64,000 nt of DNA, from NCBI RefSeq assembly GCF_016775155.1, contig NZ_JAEUGD010000001.1:1-64000 (forward strand). Direction: 5' to 3'. Below the pieces are notes generated by a model. It worked only from the letters and a program-made list of their open reading frames with translations, was not told the DNA's origin and made no database searches. The position numbers and the translations under genes are program-made. The stretch comes from Fulvivirga marina (lineage in GTDB: Bacteria; Bacteroidota; Bacteroidia; Cytophagales; Cyclobacteriaceae). This document shows, piece after piece, positions 20,601 to 30,125 of the stretch; the first letter of the stretch is position 1, and each line of letters begins with the position of its first letter.

Positions 20601-23067
20601 AGCTAATTTCTTTCTCTAACTCAACCAGGGAATCTGCAAATACACCCGCATCACCTGCATTAAATAGGTTAATGATTAGTTTATCGGTATATGGGTGCTG
20701 AACCAGATAGTTTTTAACATGCCTAACAACCAGATTTTGGCTTACTTCCGTTTCAACATAGTTTTCTTTGGTGATATTGAATAACTGTCGGAAGTAATGT
20801 TTCATCTGTCTGGAGACAGAAGTCATTCCATTTTTAGACTCCTCAGTGAGTACGTTTAGATAGAGACCCCATCCGTAAGCCAGTTCACCAGAATAATGGA
20901 ATGCCTTAAATGTGCCCGGTTCTACAAGTACTAAAGGATTGTTTTCAGGTGATAAATGGCCTTCAAAAAGGTTTGATAGCCCTTTAAACCAAGCGTCTTT
21001 ATAGCCAGCATAATCATGAGTGCTTTTTTCCCACTCGTTAAATACGTCAACTAACTGAACCCACCACGCCAAACGAAGAGGGTGCAAAGGGGAAAGTAAA
21101 AATGCCTCAGCGGGTTTGCCATCAGGTAATTTGGTTTTAACCTTTACTAAATCCAGCATTTGAACCTCCACCAGTAAATCCTGAATGTTGGATTTTTCAT
21201 CCTCCTCAATATCTTCCTCTAATATTTGCTTCTGAAGGTGAGCTGTCCAATCACTGATCTTTTCAATATATGTACGTATTGAATCAGCGAAATTGAAAAT
21301 ATCTGCTGTTTCAAGTACTCCGTTTTCAGCCTCATTTGAATGTTGAATCCTTTTGAAGATCTCCGAACGAAGTGAGAGAATTTCTTTAGGAACAATCGAA
21401 GATACTTCACTGATTGAAAAGCTTATTTTCTCAAAGCCTAATGCAGATGAGTTACTTCTGAGTATTGTCTTCACATACCCGAAATGATCAGCATTTTTTA
21501 AAAGGGTATCTTCAATCAACCTTAGTTTGGAGGATAGGTTTACTTGGTAATTATGCCTATCGGAGTAATTGATGTGGAAAGTTGAGGTATGTTTGGTTGG
21601 GTCCGTAATCCAGATATTAGATGTTTCTGACGGAACCGGAACCTCTGGTTCCATTCCTGATTTCAATTTTTCAATTCGGAATTTGAAGAATGCCTGCAAG
21701 ACATTATTCAATTTATCTTTCCGCTGGTTCTCCTCACGCTCGGGATTTTCCTCAACCACATAATCAAAATCATCTGTATCACAAGTCAACTTGTAGTCAA
21801 AGGAGCTTTTTAAGATACTATCGTCTTTGGCCTTAGCTTCCTCCCAGGCAGATTGAATCCGAGGCTCTTTGAAGTCATCATTATTGTTGAGAATATTACC
21901 ATGCTCGTCTTCTGCCCAAACTTTAAGGAAGTACGAACCTTCCTCCATCACATTTGGATTGAGGTCTACAGTCACATCTCTATAAAGTCTGTTGGATGCT
22001 GAGTTTTTTACTTTTCTGAGTATTTGTATTTCCTCACCTGAACCACCATTTACGGCCATCAATATGATTTTGAAGTAAGCAAGTCCGGGAATGTCTTTGG
22101 GGTTTTGACTCATGGTGATTCGTACCCTTACCTTAGAGGTTGAATTTTCCCTGGCTTTAAGCACCAGTTTCCCTTCCTCTACAGAGAAATCTGGGGATTT
22201 GATCTCTCCTGCATAAAGTTTGATATGAGAAAAATCAAGATCAGGGATTTGCCAATTAGCAAAGTTCAGATTGGAGTATTTACTATGTATGAGATAGCAT
22301 ATCTCAGAGGCACTTCTGGCACTATTTTCAGCCTTTATAAAATCTACCAATTCCTTTTGAAGGGAGTTTGGCTCCAAAGGAAGTTCTGCTATCCGGTCAT
22401 ACAATGGTTTGAAAAAAGAACTAAGCAGTTCAATGCTTTCAGCATTGAAATTCAGCCTTGATCTAATCTTGTCACTGTTGTCAAGCAGTTCAGAATCTGG
22501 TATTAGATCAAGCAGGTAAAGGTGGTTGCCTATAGATTCTTTTGAGTAACCATGTTCTTCCAAAGAAAGAAGATAATCGATCACATTGGCCGTATCGATT
22601 TGGTTGAGGTTTAAATAGCCCAGAATTTCATTTTTGAGGATTGCTGCATATTCAGCAGGTATATCATTTATTAACTGTTCCTTTAACCTCTGTTCAATAC
22701 CTTCTAATGAGATTTCTTTGAAGGTGGCATTACCGTAAGAGTCTTCAGCAGATGTTCTGCTGTTTGACGGAATCAAAACTAATAGCGGTGCATCTTGCTT
22801 ATTTCGCAGTTCAATGAGCTTGGTAGCAGTTATGAACCTCTCGTCAGTTGCTGAGTCATCAGTTACAATGAAGGTGTTAATATTGCTGTATTTCTCCTGA
22901 ATCAGCTCCCAAAGAAACTCAAGCTCAGTAAGCCCTAATCCGGTGATCTTCATGCAATGGCCTGGAATGGATTTGCTTAGATCATCATGATACAAATCCA
23001 GTATCAGGTCAATGATTCGTTGATAATATGTATTTATTTGAGTCGTCATTTGCATTCTACTGAACAT
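17629..23067 (-). CDS. Very large HerA/FtsK-like ATPase with internal nuclease-like motif
   Basis: The protein has 1812 residues. The C-terminal third is a HerA-type translocase: Walker A ISLFGVQGGGKSYTIGTISE (about 1450), a strand RLIIVDLRDEF, a Walker B FIVFDEAHKYMDN (about 1686) and IMIASQDPPSLPNEI (about 1722). Around residue 1165 the stretch IQIAIIEIKCRKS looks like the E-x-K part of a PD-(D/E)xK nuclease fold. The N-terminal ~1100 residues carry no motif I recognise. Overall size and order resemble DptH-type restriction proteins of phosphorothioate systems, but no dnd genes are present. It probably moves along DNA and cuts it, steered by the methylase marks. A disordered Asp/Pro-rich linker (about 1340-1400) precedes the ATPase. 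Confidence 0.75.
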   Translation of the reverse strand: MFSRMQMTTQINTYYQRIIDLILDLYHDDLSKSIPGHCMKITGLGLTELEFLWELIQEKYSNINTFIVTDDSATDERFITATKLIELRNKQDAPLLVLIPSNSRTSAEDSYGNATFKEISLEGIEQRLKEQLINDIPAEYAAILKNEILGYLNLNQIDTANVIDYLLSLEEHGYSKESIGNHLYLLDLIPDSELLDNSDKIRSRLNFNAESIELLSSFFKPLYDRIAELPLEPNSLQKELVDFIKAENSARSASEICYLIHSKYSNLNFANWQIPDLDFSHIKLYAGEIKSPDFSVEEGKLVLKARENSTSKVRVRITMSQNPKDIPGLAYFKIILMAVNGGSGEEIQILRKVKNSASNRLYRDVTVDLNPNVMEEGSYFLKVWAEDEHGNILNNNDDFKEPRIQSAWEEAKAKDDSILKSSFDYKLTCDTDDFDYVVEENPEREENQRKDKLNNVLQAFFKFRIEKLKSGMEPEVPVPSETSNIWITDPTKHTSTFHINYSDRHNYQVNLSSKLRLIEDTLLKNADHFGYVKTILRSNSSALGFEKISFSISEVSSIVPKEILSLRSEIFKRIQHSNEAENGVLETADIFNFADSIRTYIEKISDWTAHLQKQILEEDIEEDEKSNIQDLLVEVQMLDLVKVKTKLPDGKPAEAFLLSPLHPLRLAWWVQLVDVFNEWEKSTHDYAGYKDAWFKGLSNLFEGHLSPENNPLVLVEPGTFKAFHYSGELAYGWGLYLNVLTEESKNGMTSVSRQMKHYFRQLFNITKENYVETEVSQNLVVRHVKNYLVQHPYTDKLIINLFNAGDAGVFADSLVELEKEISFQNIKYEVRIFKGDDKIIEHGEALRTLINPESNISEEAEAFSQPSANRLFPKMRFSINSITDYLKSPAQFSAHLSFLISPFPITVELIKPYRQDRNFYLNGLLVSPTIAVNDSGNEIKWNRYIEGNQILPDYSGSGTIGVNLFDHLQTFIAGALASKFTESIPSTQLRLNDKDKVLLTHLHDYSDWVITFDKNLGPQVFDQPSKDGKIPFLLDYVPGEEVTGISSYLTTRPTSEILGLLGPHFEEFNIDIHDPKDEKKVKILLEDLRAVSSSLVLQLNSSKNKAFEVIGSAFTKRVLEKKGLLEESFLIPIDLHHNLFENLPTESKSRADNLLVSINPDNREIQIAIIEIKCRKSIGAAETDDLKAKMREQIENTILALRLHFDPEYHLSFDRLDREIKNKEFKSLLSFYIERAYRYEYLSENAYASYHAFLQTLDAGFKLSFKQLGLVFNFSADKKHHKETVDHELTFFTFGGNLIEQILDPDSDLNTKRLEDQELDNELGEAVGVNNKLRPFIQKLKSKEPKDQKVETPTKPDDDKPDDEDGGIELPVNDSPDNTPVGPSTSIDNQSDIEDSESIDKDIQSNATPPDYDILIGKNSESDQYGLLGESLHGKKIAMDLSETNTISLFGVQGGGKSYTIGTISEMVLKQFNKINKLPSPLAGVIFHYSESMDYEPEFTSMKQPNDKDAELRKLKERYGANPDRIEDVIILTPKDKIDERRAEYPSIEVNPIAFNSKELNVQDWMFLLGAIGNDSTYIKQLKAIMKDLRRDLSLDGITQSVEESELLSNTQKALARQKLSFAREYIDDKFTLRDILKPGRLIIVDLRDEFIVKDEALGLFVIMLNIFSAVKKVNGAHFNKFIVFDEAHKYMDNKDLTGNIVTAIREMRHKGVSIMIASQDPPSLPNEIIELSSIVLLHKFNSPQWLKHIQKSVTQLSSLSPADMSSLAPGEGFLWATKATDKGISSKPLKISTRPRVTKHGGATIQATGEK

Positions 23068-24619
23068 TTAATTCATAGCGGGGTCTAATCCTTTGCAGGA
23101 TGTAGGCATCACTTAGGTCATTGTAAAATCCTATCTGTCTGAGCTTTAATTTGAAAGCCTCAACATTCTCTTTAAAAGCAAGGTGTGTATTGAGGTCTGC
23201 ATCTTTGAACCGATCTTCTGCTAATCCATTTATAATTATTCCATAGCGATCACGAATATTTTGAATCAGCTCTTCAATAGATAAGGTTCTTGTTTGAAAG
23301 TTGGAGCCATCTGATTCAAGTACTAATATTTGGACAAGCGTTTCTAATAAGCGTGTTCCCAAAACATACCTTCTTGGGTGCTTTCTACCACGTCCCTGAG
23401 CTAAAAAGCCTCTTTCGTTATTCTTTTGAGATAAGTTGTCAAAGAGCTGCATGTGGTAACGGAATTGATAATTACCTCTGGCTTTTAGTATCAATTCAAT
23501 ATATCGGTCAAAGTAGGTGTCTTCATATTTGACCATATCACTTATAAGGTCTTTGTCTTCTTCATCCAGGGTGCTATATAGGTTGTCCCATTGGGTTTCA
23601 AAGTATATTTCGAAATCCTGTGGTTTTTCTTTTAATAGCTCCATAGCCCTCCGAAGATTGTCTGAATTGGTTTTGTCTAATTTTAACCTCCTCAAGGCAG
23701 CATTGATCTGGAATGTGGCTTTGATATAGTCATAGACATTATTACTTAAAGTATCAGCATCCTCAGCAGAAATCCGAGCTATCTTACTTTCAAAGTCATC
23801 TGTGGCATCTACTACTATATTCCAGTCTGCCCTTACTGTATCATTGCCTTTTTCAACCATTTTCGGTAAGGTGTGGATCAGCTTTTGGATATAGATGGAA
23901 AGGTGAAAAGATGTAATTGTCTTGAGGTAATCTATCAGCACGTTTCTTGGAATTAGACGTTTGTAAACCAAAAGTCTCCGAACGTCATCACAAAAGAGTT
24001 CCGCTTGTTCAAGGAGTAGCGGTTGAATCTGATTCAGGCTTGAGCTACTTTCCAGAAATCCGGGCTTAACATTTTTGATGATGTGCAACAAGCCCAAACT
24101 ATCTACATCCAGATGGTTTCCTGAATTTATTTTGCTTGTGGTTTGATCCCATCCCTCCATTAGAAAGCTTTTCAGATCTTCACGAACTGTAGGATTGGCA
24201 CCAAGCATTAAATAAACCTGATCTGCTGTATTATAGTCTCTGGTATTGGCGGCATTTCTCACCCTGTAGCTTTCAAGGTGAATCGGTCTCAAAGAGGAAA
24301 TTTTCTCTTTATCGAGATTACCCCTGTAAACCATGTTGACCAAATTGCTACGCATCCACAATTCCGCAGCGTCCGGATTATCATTAAAGCCTTTTATAGA
24401 ACCTTCTTCTTCCAGTTTAGAAAATACCCTCTTGAGGGTTTCTAAATCAATGAATGAATTGCTGCCAGCTCTTGCCCTTTGCTTTGGTCTTATTCCATTG
24501 TGCTTTAGCAGCATGAATAAATTCACCAAAGTATTATCAATATTTACGGCTTTTGCATCAGCTGTGAATATCAATTCATTGCGGAATAGGCTTTCGTCTT
24601 TATTTAGTTTTATGGCCAT
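23057..24619 (-). CDS. Unknown 520-residue helical protein of the defence operon
   Basis: The protein is largely alpha-helical, charged and soluble, without a signal peptide or membrane helix. No catalytic motif was recognised. The start MAIKLNKDESLFRNELIFTA lies two bases after the kinase gene, and the end overlaps the HerA gene by 11 bp, so it is tightly coupled to both. Near the C-terminus, GRGRKHPRRYVLGTRLLETL is a basic helix that might contact DNA or RNA. Partners of HerA-like ATPases in defence operons are often such helical proteins, so a complex with the 1812-residue protein is inferred. Confidence 0.65.
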   Translation of the reverse strand: MAIKLNKDESLFRNELIFTADAKAVNIDNTLVNLFMLLKHNGIRPKQRARAGSNSFIDLETLKRVFSKLEEEGSIKGFNDNPDAAELWMRSNLVNMVYRGNLDKEKISSLRPIHLESYRVRNAANTRDYNTADQVYLMLGANPTVREDLKSFLMEGWDQTTSKINSGNHLDVDSLGLLHIIKNVKPGFLESSSSLNQIQPLLLEQAELFCDDVRRLLVYKRLIPRNVLIDYLKTITSFHLSIYIQKLIHTLPKMVEKGNDTVRADWNIVVDATDDFESKIARISAEDADTLSNNVYDYIKATFQINAALRRLKLDKTNSDNLRRAMELLKEKPQDFEIYFETQWDNLYSTLDEEDKDLISDMVKYEDTYFDRYIELILKARGNYQFRYHMQLFDNLSQKNNERGFLAQGRGRKHPRRYVLGTRLLETLVQILVLESDGSNFQTRTLSIEELIQNIRDRYGIIINGLAEDRFKDADLNTHLAFKENVEAFKLKLRQIGFYNDLSDAYILQRIRPRYELNVQ

Positions 24620-24621
24620 AG

Positions 24622-27600
24622 TTATAATACTTCCATAGGTTCTATGTAAAGACGGCTTTGCTCGTCTTTACTTATTCTGTAAAACTCCAAATTGTCGGGA
24701 GTTGCTACTACCACTTCATGATAGCTTAGGTTTTCCAGCAGGTTCTTGAATATGATCAGTTCAATGAACTTTCCTCTCAGATCGTTGAGGGAAGGACTAA
24801 ACCCTTGCTGTATGAAATACAACATCTCATATAGGTCAAGAGAAATGGTCAGTTTGATGTGTTTTTCGGTTTTATGCCGGAAAGTCAAACTGTCTGGTTC
24901 ATATTCCAGGTATTTCACCAAATGATCCGTTCTATTAACAAATAGCTCAAAATCATTAAGGTCAAATAATCTGAAAGATTTACTGTAAGGGTCTCTAATG
25001 TCCGTAGATGCAAGAACCAAATGGTCTTTGTCAATACCCGGATTATCACAGCCTTCATTCAATGAAATAGCTCTCGAAATGCTGGCTTTGGTATTTGTGC
25101 CTTCATCACCCTCGGTCAGGACTTTCACAAATTTGAATACCGAGTGATAAGGCAACCGTAAGAGATATGATGGAAATTTAGCTTCCTCAGTTTCTGTGGT
25201 TGCAGGAACATAACCATTCTCAACAGATAGTAATTCTGACTTACCTTCAAAGTATTGATGCCTGATAAATACCTTTTGAATTACCCGTATTCTTTTGATC
25301 AGTGCTCCGTCTTGCTCATGAGCTGGCACCCATATCTTGTTGTTGTTAAACTCATCAATCAGCGTAAACTCACGATCCGAAAATTCCAGATACTCATTGG
25401 TTTCATGCTGACCAAAGAAGAGGTCTCTGTCTTTGTCGGGAATAGCTACTTCACCAATATCCGTTTCACGCAGTTGTTTGATCAGGCGATCCTGATTGCC
25501 TGAATCATCCACCGATGGGTTAGTGATATTGAAGTAATAGTACTGCCAATAGCTTTCTGGCTGATTTTCACTGGTTGCTACCAACTGTTCAATATCCGCA
25601 CATTCATGATCTCGGGTTAGCGTAAAAGCAATGAATGAACGCAAATCACGCATGGTGATATGCAGTTCCCGTTTGAGGCTGGCCGTTCTTAACAACCACT
25701 CCATTCGGGTTATAACTTCTTCGCCTGAAGCTGAATCATTAAAGGAATCAACATTGTATTTGATGAAACATTTATTTGCCAATTGGCAGGTTTCACATTT
25801 TGCCCAAAGGTCTTTTTGAGTCAGAGCTTTTACCTGACTTCTGAAAAGGCTTGGTTCCTGGTTGTCCTGAGCGGCTACTGATCTCAAATTGAGATTGATG
25901 ATCATAAGGCCAGAAGGTAGCTCGTGGTGTCCTTCGTTGTAGAAGTAGTTTTCTATGGTATCATGAAGTGTTTTGTGTTTGCTTGTAGTCTTTAAGAACT
26001 CAACCAGACGCCCTTCGTTGATAGCAATGATTCGTCCTTCCTTAGATTCATTGTAATTGGACAGCCCTGAGAATGGCTCGAAGAAGCTCTCTAATACTTC
26101 ATTATTGGCTCGTTGATCTTCATCCTGAGAGCCGTCATAATTGCTCTCAAACTGGACACCATTGATTTTAAACCTAGCACCGTTTTTATGTTCATGGGTG
26201 TTGAGGTCTTTTACTGAGTCATCATGCTCAATTCTTTTAATGAAAGCTGTTTTACCATCTCCTGCGTTTCCTGTAATGATCAGTAGCTTGTATTTACCAT
26301 CAAGTATGTCGGGCAGTAGTTTTTTATCGAGTTTGGAAGGTGTATAAGTTAGCCGGTCGTACTCACTGATAGTTTCACTAGCACGTGTTCCGAAATTTCC
26401 TCCTTTGGACTGGCTGTATAATGAGTTGATGTACTTGATGAAATTGCCCTCTTCATCTTTCGCCTCTACAGTAGGAGTGGCCGTTTTTGTTTCTTGTAAA
26501 ATGCCATCTTCACCAATCGACAGTAATGCATCCAGCATTTCCTGTGCATTAGAAAATCGCTTTGCTGAGCGAGGGTTTATAGCCTTACTTAAAAACTCTG
26601 CAAATGCATCCGAAATTCTTGGTTCAAATTCCTTTGGACTGACAGGATCAATACTGAGAACAGGCATTTTCTTAGGTGTCCAGGGGTATTCTTTGCAGAT
26701 CAGTTCATAGAGCGTGATGCCCAAGGCAAACGTATCTGCTGACTTATCCCAATTCACTTTATAACCATCTGCAATAAGATCAGGAGCCAAGTAAGGGTTT
26801 GTACCAACAAAATCCTGATTGTCATCTACGAAGGAGGCCACATTGAAGTCAATGAGCACAAAGCGTTTCTCGTTATCCCAAATGATATTTTGCGGTTTTA
26901 TGTCCCTGTGCAGAATAGGTTTATCAAGGCTCTGCATGGATACCAAAGCACTGAGAATGTCCTTAGCTATTTGATATACCCTGTAAATCGGAAGCTTGGC
27001 ATCTGTTCTTGAATAGGTGCTAAGGTTCTCACCTTCCAGAAACTCCATTAGGGTATAAAACTGTCCGTTAGGCGTTTCACCATTCCAAACGAATTTGACA
27101 ATGTTGTGATGCTCTAATCCAACCAAGGCATTGTATTCGTCAATGACCGAATTGGCGTTTACGCTTTCATGGAAGAGCTTCAACGCATAGTATTTCCCTT
27201 GAAGCTGGTGTTTTACTTTAAATACTCTGGAATAGCCACCTTTACCAAGAATCTGATGAATGACATAATCTCCAATCTTGTCTCCGACTTTTAACTCATA
27301 GATGTCAGTAGATTGAGCTGTTGTAGTTCTTGTTGTCCGTTTGGACGGGACTTCACTGTCGTTTTCCTTGAGCGCATCTTCGATGAATTTTTCAACCTGT
27401 TCTATGCTGTCTAATCGTTTGAGATCATCTGTGAGAACGGTCTTGAGCGAAAGCTCATCCAACCATTTTGGCAGTGCTTTATTGAGTGTAGTAGGCAATT
27501 TATCCGTTGGTAGCTTTCCACCCATTTTATCAAGATCATAAGGAGTCTTGAAAGGTTCTTCTCCTGTAAACAACCAATAGATGAGTACACCCAGGGAGTA

Positions 27601-28773
27601 AATGTCTGAGGAACGTGAGGCATCACCTACGGTCAATTCCAATGGATGGTAAGGCGTGGCATTGGATTCGTTAATGGTAGCCATTACCGTATATCCTTGT
27701 TGGTTGTGATCGGTGAAGTAGGACTTCCCGAAATTGCCCAAATAGGCATAACCGCTGCTCATGTAAATGTTGTCAGGGTTAATGTCCCGATGAAAGATGC
27801 TTTCCTTATGAGCTTCTTTCAAGGCGGCCATAATGTTGCGGACAATACCTAGCTTTTCCTGAAAGGTGAAGGTTTTGGATCGGGCTTCTGCTCTCAGAGA
27901 GTTCTCATCCAAGAAGTCTGATATTTCATAGAACTGATGGTTTTCTTCATCAATTTTGAACTCTACGTTCAGTATGAAAGGCTTGGCTTTGATCTTGTGA
28001 AGCGCTTTGTACTGATTCTTAATAGCCTCCTCACGTTTGAGCAGTTCAGGTTGTGAAAGACCTGCCACCTGAAGAGAATACTCTTTAACTCTTTTGCGGA
28101 TAGAGGAGGTAACTCCTTTTGGTTTTACCAGGTATTCAGTGAAGTTGGGTTCCTGCTGAAGTATTTCTATAATTTCATAACCCTCAACTTCCCGTTTTTC
28201 GTCCGGTGCTTTTTTGCTCTGGCTGCCGTCAAGGTACTTTACAATGTCTTTGTAGATGTCTGCAATGTCATCTTCCGATTTCCCAATCTGTTCCGGATCT
28301 GTCAGGTAATTGATCAACTGCTCATTGAGCTGAAAGGTGAGCTTAGCCGACTCCTGCCATAGCGAAGGAGCATAGGTATTAGGATAGGATAGGGTAACCA
28401 TGTTTTGAATCCATGCCCTTGCCCAGGAAGGTTCGTGTTCCCTTAGTTTGGAGGCCAGCACTGCCGTTTTTTGCCTTCCGGTTTTTAAAGGGTTCTGACG
28501 CTGGCGATCATTTACATACCAATAGTTGTCGTCTCCTTCAATTCTTCCTTTCCAGTCCTTGTTCTCAATGTTGTATATCGCATGTGGGGCAACAATCAAC
28601 AAATCATACTCCCAATACTGTGTTCGGTTGTTTCGTGGATTGGTGGAGGCCAGCTCAACATTCGGCACGAGATAAAAGCTGTCTGGCAGGTTAACCTGCA
28701 AGTAATCCAGCAAACGCTTTTCTCCGGCATTTACAACCGAATCGAAATATGGTGGTACTATGATTTTTGCCAT
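24622..28773 (-). CDS. NERD nuclease-like domain fused to two kinase domains and a P-loop domain
   Basis: The 1383-residue protein has four parts. Residues ~10-115 form a NERD domain with the nuclease-type residues D and ExK (YDLLIV ... IENKDWKG). Residues ~190-440 form a kinase fold with HRDINPDN (about 329), but the DFG motif reads NFG (about 347), so it may be a pseudokinase. Residues ~500-760 form a second kinase with a Gly-loop GKGGYSRVF, YALKLF, HRDIKPQN (about 622) and DFN (about 642), which looks active. A P-loop follows (ITGNAGDGKTAFIKRIEHD, about 836) in a ~500-residue C-terminal ATPase-like part. Sensing, signalling and possibly nicking activities thus sit in one chain. It overlaps the hsdS gene by 16 bp. 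Confidence 0.8.
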   Translation of the reverse strand: MAKIIVPPYFDSVVNAGEKRLLDYLQVNLPDSFYLVPNVELASTNPRNNRTQYWEYDLLIVAPHAIYNIENKDWKGRIEGDDNYWYVNDRQRQNPLKTGRQKTAVLASKLREHEPSWARAWIQNMVTLSYPNTYAPSLWQESAKLTFQLNEQLINYLTDPEQIGKSEDDIADIYKDIVKYLDGSQSKKAPDEKREVEGYEIIEILQQEPNFTEYLVKPKGVTSSIRKRVKEYSLQVAGLSQPELLKREEAIKNQYKALHKIKAKPFILNVEFKIDEENHQFYEISDFLDENSLRAEARSKTFTFQEKLGIVRNIMAALKEAHKESIFHRDINPDNIYMSSGYAYLGNFGKSYFTDHNQQGYTVMATINESNATPYHPLELTVGDASRSSDIYSLGVLIYWLFTGEEPFKTPYDLDKMGGKLPTDKLPTTLNKALPKWLDELSLKTVLTDDLKRLDSIEQVEKFIEDALKENDSEVPSKRTTRTTTAQSTDIYELKVGDKIGDYVIHQILGKGGYSRVFKVKHQLQGKYYALKLFHESVNANSVIDEYNALVGLEHHNIVKFVWNGETPNGQFYTLMEFLEGENLSTYSRTDAKLPIYRVYQIAKDILSALVSMQSLDKPILHRDIKPQNIIWDNEKRFVLIDFNVASFVDDNQDFVGTNPYLAPDLIADGYKVNWDKSADTFALGITLYELICKEYPWTPKKMPVLSIDPVSPKEFEPRISDAFAEFLSKAINPRSAKRFSNAQEMLDALLSIGEDGILQETKTATPTVEAKDEEGNFIKYINSLYSQSKGGNFGTRASETISEYDRLTYTPSKLDKKLLPDILDGKYKLLIITGNAGDGKTAFIKRIEHDDSVKDLNTHEHKNGARFKINGVQFESNYDGSQDEDQRANNEVLESFFEPFSGLSNYNESKEGRIIAINEGRLVEFLKTTSKHKTLHDTIENYFYNEGHHELPSGLMIINLNLRSVAAQDNQEPSLFRSQVKALTQKDLWAKCETCQLANKCFIKYNVDSFNDSASGEEVITRMEWLLRTASLKRELHITMRDLRSFIAFTLTRDHECADIEQLVATSENQPESYWQYYYFNITNPSVDDSGNQDRLIKQLRETDIGEVAIPDKDRDLFFGQHETNEYLEFSDREFTLIDEFNNNKIWVPAHEQDGALIKRIRVIQKVFIRHQYFEGKSELLSVENGYVPATTETEEAKFPSYLLRLPYHSVFKFVKVLTEGDEGTNTKASISRAISLNEGCDNPGIDKDHLVLASTDIRDPYSKSFRLFDLNDFELFVNRTDHLVKYLEYEPDSLTFRHKTEKHIKLTISLDLYEMLYFIQQGFSPSLNDLRGKFIELIIFKNLLENLSYHEVVVATPDNLEFYRISKDEQSRLYIEPMEVL

Positions 28774-30125
28774 GATTCAATTTCGTTTTCTACTAATTCG
28801 ATTGCTTTGTTTTCATTAATTATTGCCTGGTCAAGTAATTCAGTAGCTTTAGAGACTAGAGCTTTCACTTTTGCTTTTTTACCATTATCTAATTCAGGAA
28901 TTAGCAATTCTTTAATATAATCATCATTAATAGTGAGGATAGCTGATCCAAAAATTCCTGCTCGCAAATAGCTCTTTCCAAAACTTGAAGAGAGGAAGCC
29001 ATAGATATAGTGAGCTTCTGATTCATCAACAATGACTCTCAAGGCATGCTCATTTACACCCAACTTGTTGATTGAGTCTCCTACAAGGAAGGTGGAACCC
29101 AAAATTTCTTGACCAGACCTAGCAATCAAGATCCAATTTTTTTTGACCTGAAGAGTTTCTATTCCATTCATTTTGAAAGAAAGGTATTTATTGATTCTCA
29201 AAGGGTTGATGGAAAATAAGTCAGTGGTAGATAAATATTTTAGGCCATGCTTCACATAAACCCTTTTTCCTCTATTAGGAATAAAAATACTTTCAATATG
29301 ATTCTCGAATTTGGTAAATGAGTATCCACAATTTTTGACAACAGCGTCTAGTTCTTTCTTATAGATATTGAAAGAAGCATCAAGACGATTATGAAATAGA
29401 CTAAGTTCAGAAGAGAACTTTTGGTAAGTCTTAGGAAGTGGGGTATTTAATGAAAGGATTTCATCAAAGTAAGCATGTGCAGTTTTTAAGAGCTTGTTAG
29501 CCTCAACACGCGAATTCAATGAATCTTTAACCAATTGATCAATCTCAAATTGATTTTTATCAGGAAAAATAGGGATTTCAATACTTCCAACATGATCAGG
29601 CTCAATATGCTTTACAACACCTCCATAGCTCGATTGAGTCAATAAACCATAGCCAAATTTTGAAGAAAGTAAGGCATACAGAACACCTCGCTTGATTTTA
29701 TTTTCTTTAGGGTTAATTCTTACTAAATCATCAGTTCCTGTTTTCCCTTCATGATCACTTGTAGTGCAGACTACTTTTCCAAGTGTTCCAGATCGCGTGA
29801 TAAGAATCCAATCCTTCTTTAATTCTAATTCTTTTAAGTGTGGCGAATACTTCTTTGAGACAAATTTACCGGAATCTAAATCTTGCTTAAATAAATCTGA
29901 AGCCGAATAGAATTGATTACCATTAGTAGGTGAGTCCACATACACACGTTTATGGATGTTTCCTTTGTATAATTCCTTCGATTCTTTTTCGATAGTAGTT
30001 TTTGGATATGGGCAAAAGTTATCAATAATCCATTTTGTCTTAACACCATCGCTTAAATGATATGAGGCATCAAACCTTACTCCGGAATTAACTAACCAAT
30101 TTTTCTTTACCTTAACAGACTTCAT
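28758..30125 (-). CDS. hsdS: Type I-like DNA specificity subunit (HsdS)
   Basis: The 455-residue protein shows the two-TRD plan of type I specificity subunits. The two target-recognition halves each contain a KKxWILIxRSGxxLG motif (ELKKDWILITRSGTLGKVV and LQVKKNWILIARSGQEILG) and end in amphipathic helices rich in Leu/Lys (for example ELLDQAIINENKAIELVENE). The conserved helices set the distance between the two half-sites it reads. It starts in the stop region of hsdM (4-bp overlap). It would direct the methylase, and perhaps the rest of the operon, to a bipartite DNA site. No inverted-repeat shuffling of its halves was seen. Confidence 0.85.
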   Translation of the reverse strand: MKSVKVKKNWLVNSGVRFDASYHLSDGVKTKWIIDNFCPYPKTTIEKESKELYKGNIHKRVYVDSPTNGNQFYSASDLFKQDLDSGKFVSKKYSPHLKELELKKDWILITRSGTLGKVVCTTSDHEGKTGTDDLVRINPKENKIKRGVLYALLSSKFGYGLLTQSSYGGVVKHIEPDHVGSIEIPIFPDKNQFEIDQLVKDSLNSRVEANKLLKTAHAYFDEILSLNTPLPKTYQKFSSELSLFHNRLDASFNIYKKELDAVVKNCGYSFTKFENHIESIFIPNRGKRVYVKHGLKYLSTTDLFSINPLRINKYLSFKMNGIETLQVKKNWILIARSGQEILGSTFLVGDSINKLGVNEHALRVIVDESEAHYIYGFLSSSFGKSYLRAGIFGSAILTINDDYIKELLIPELDNGKKAKVKALVSKATELLDQAIINENKAIELVENEIESWQKS

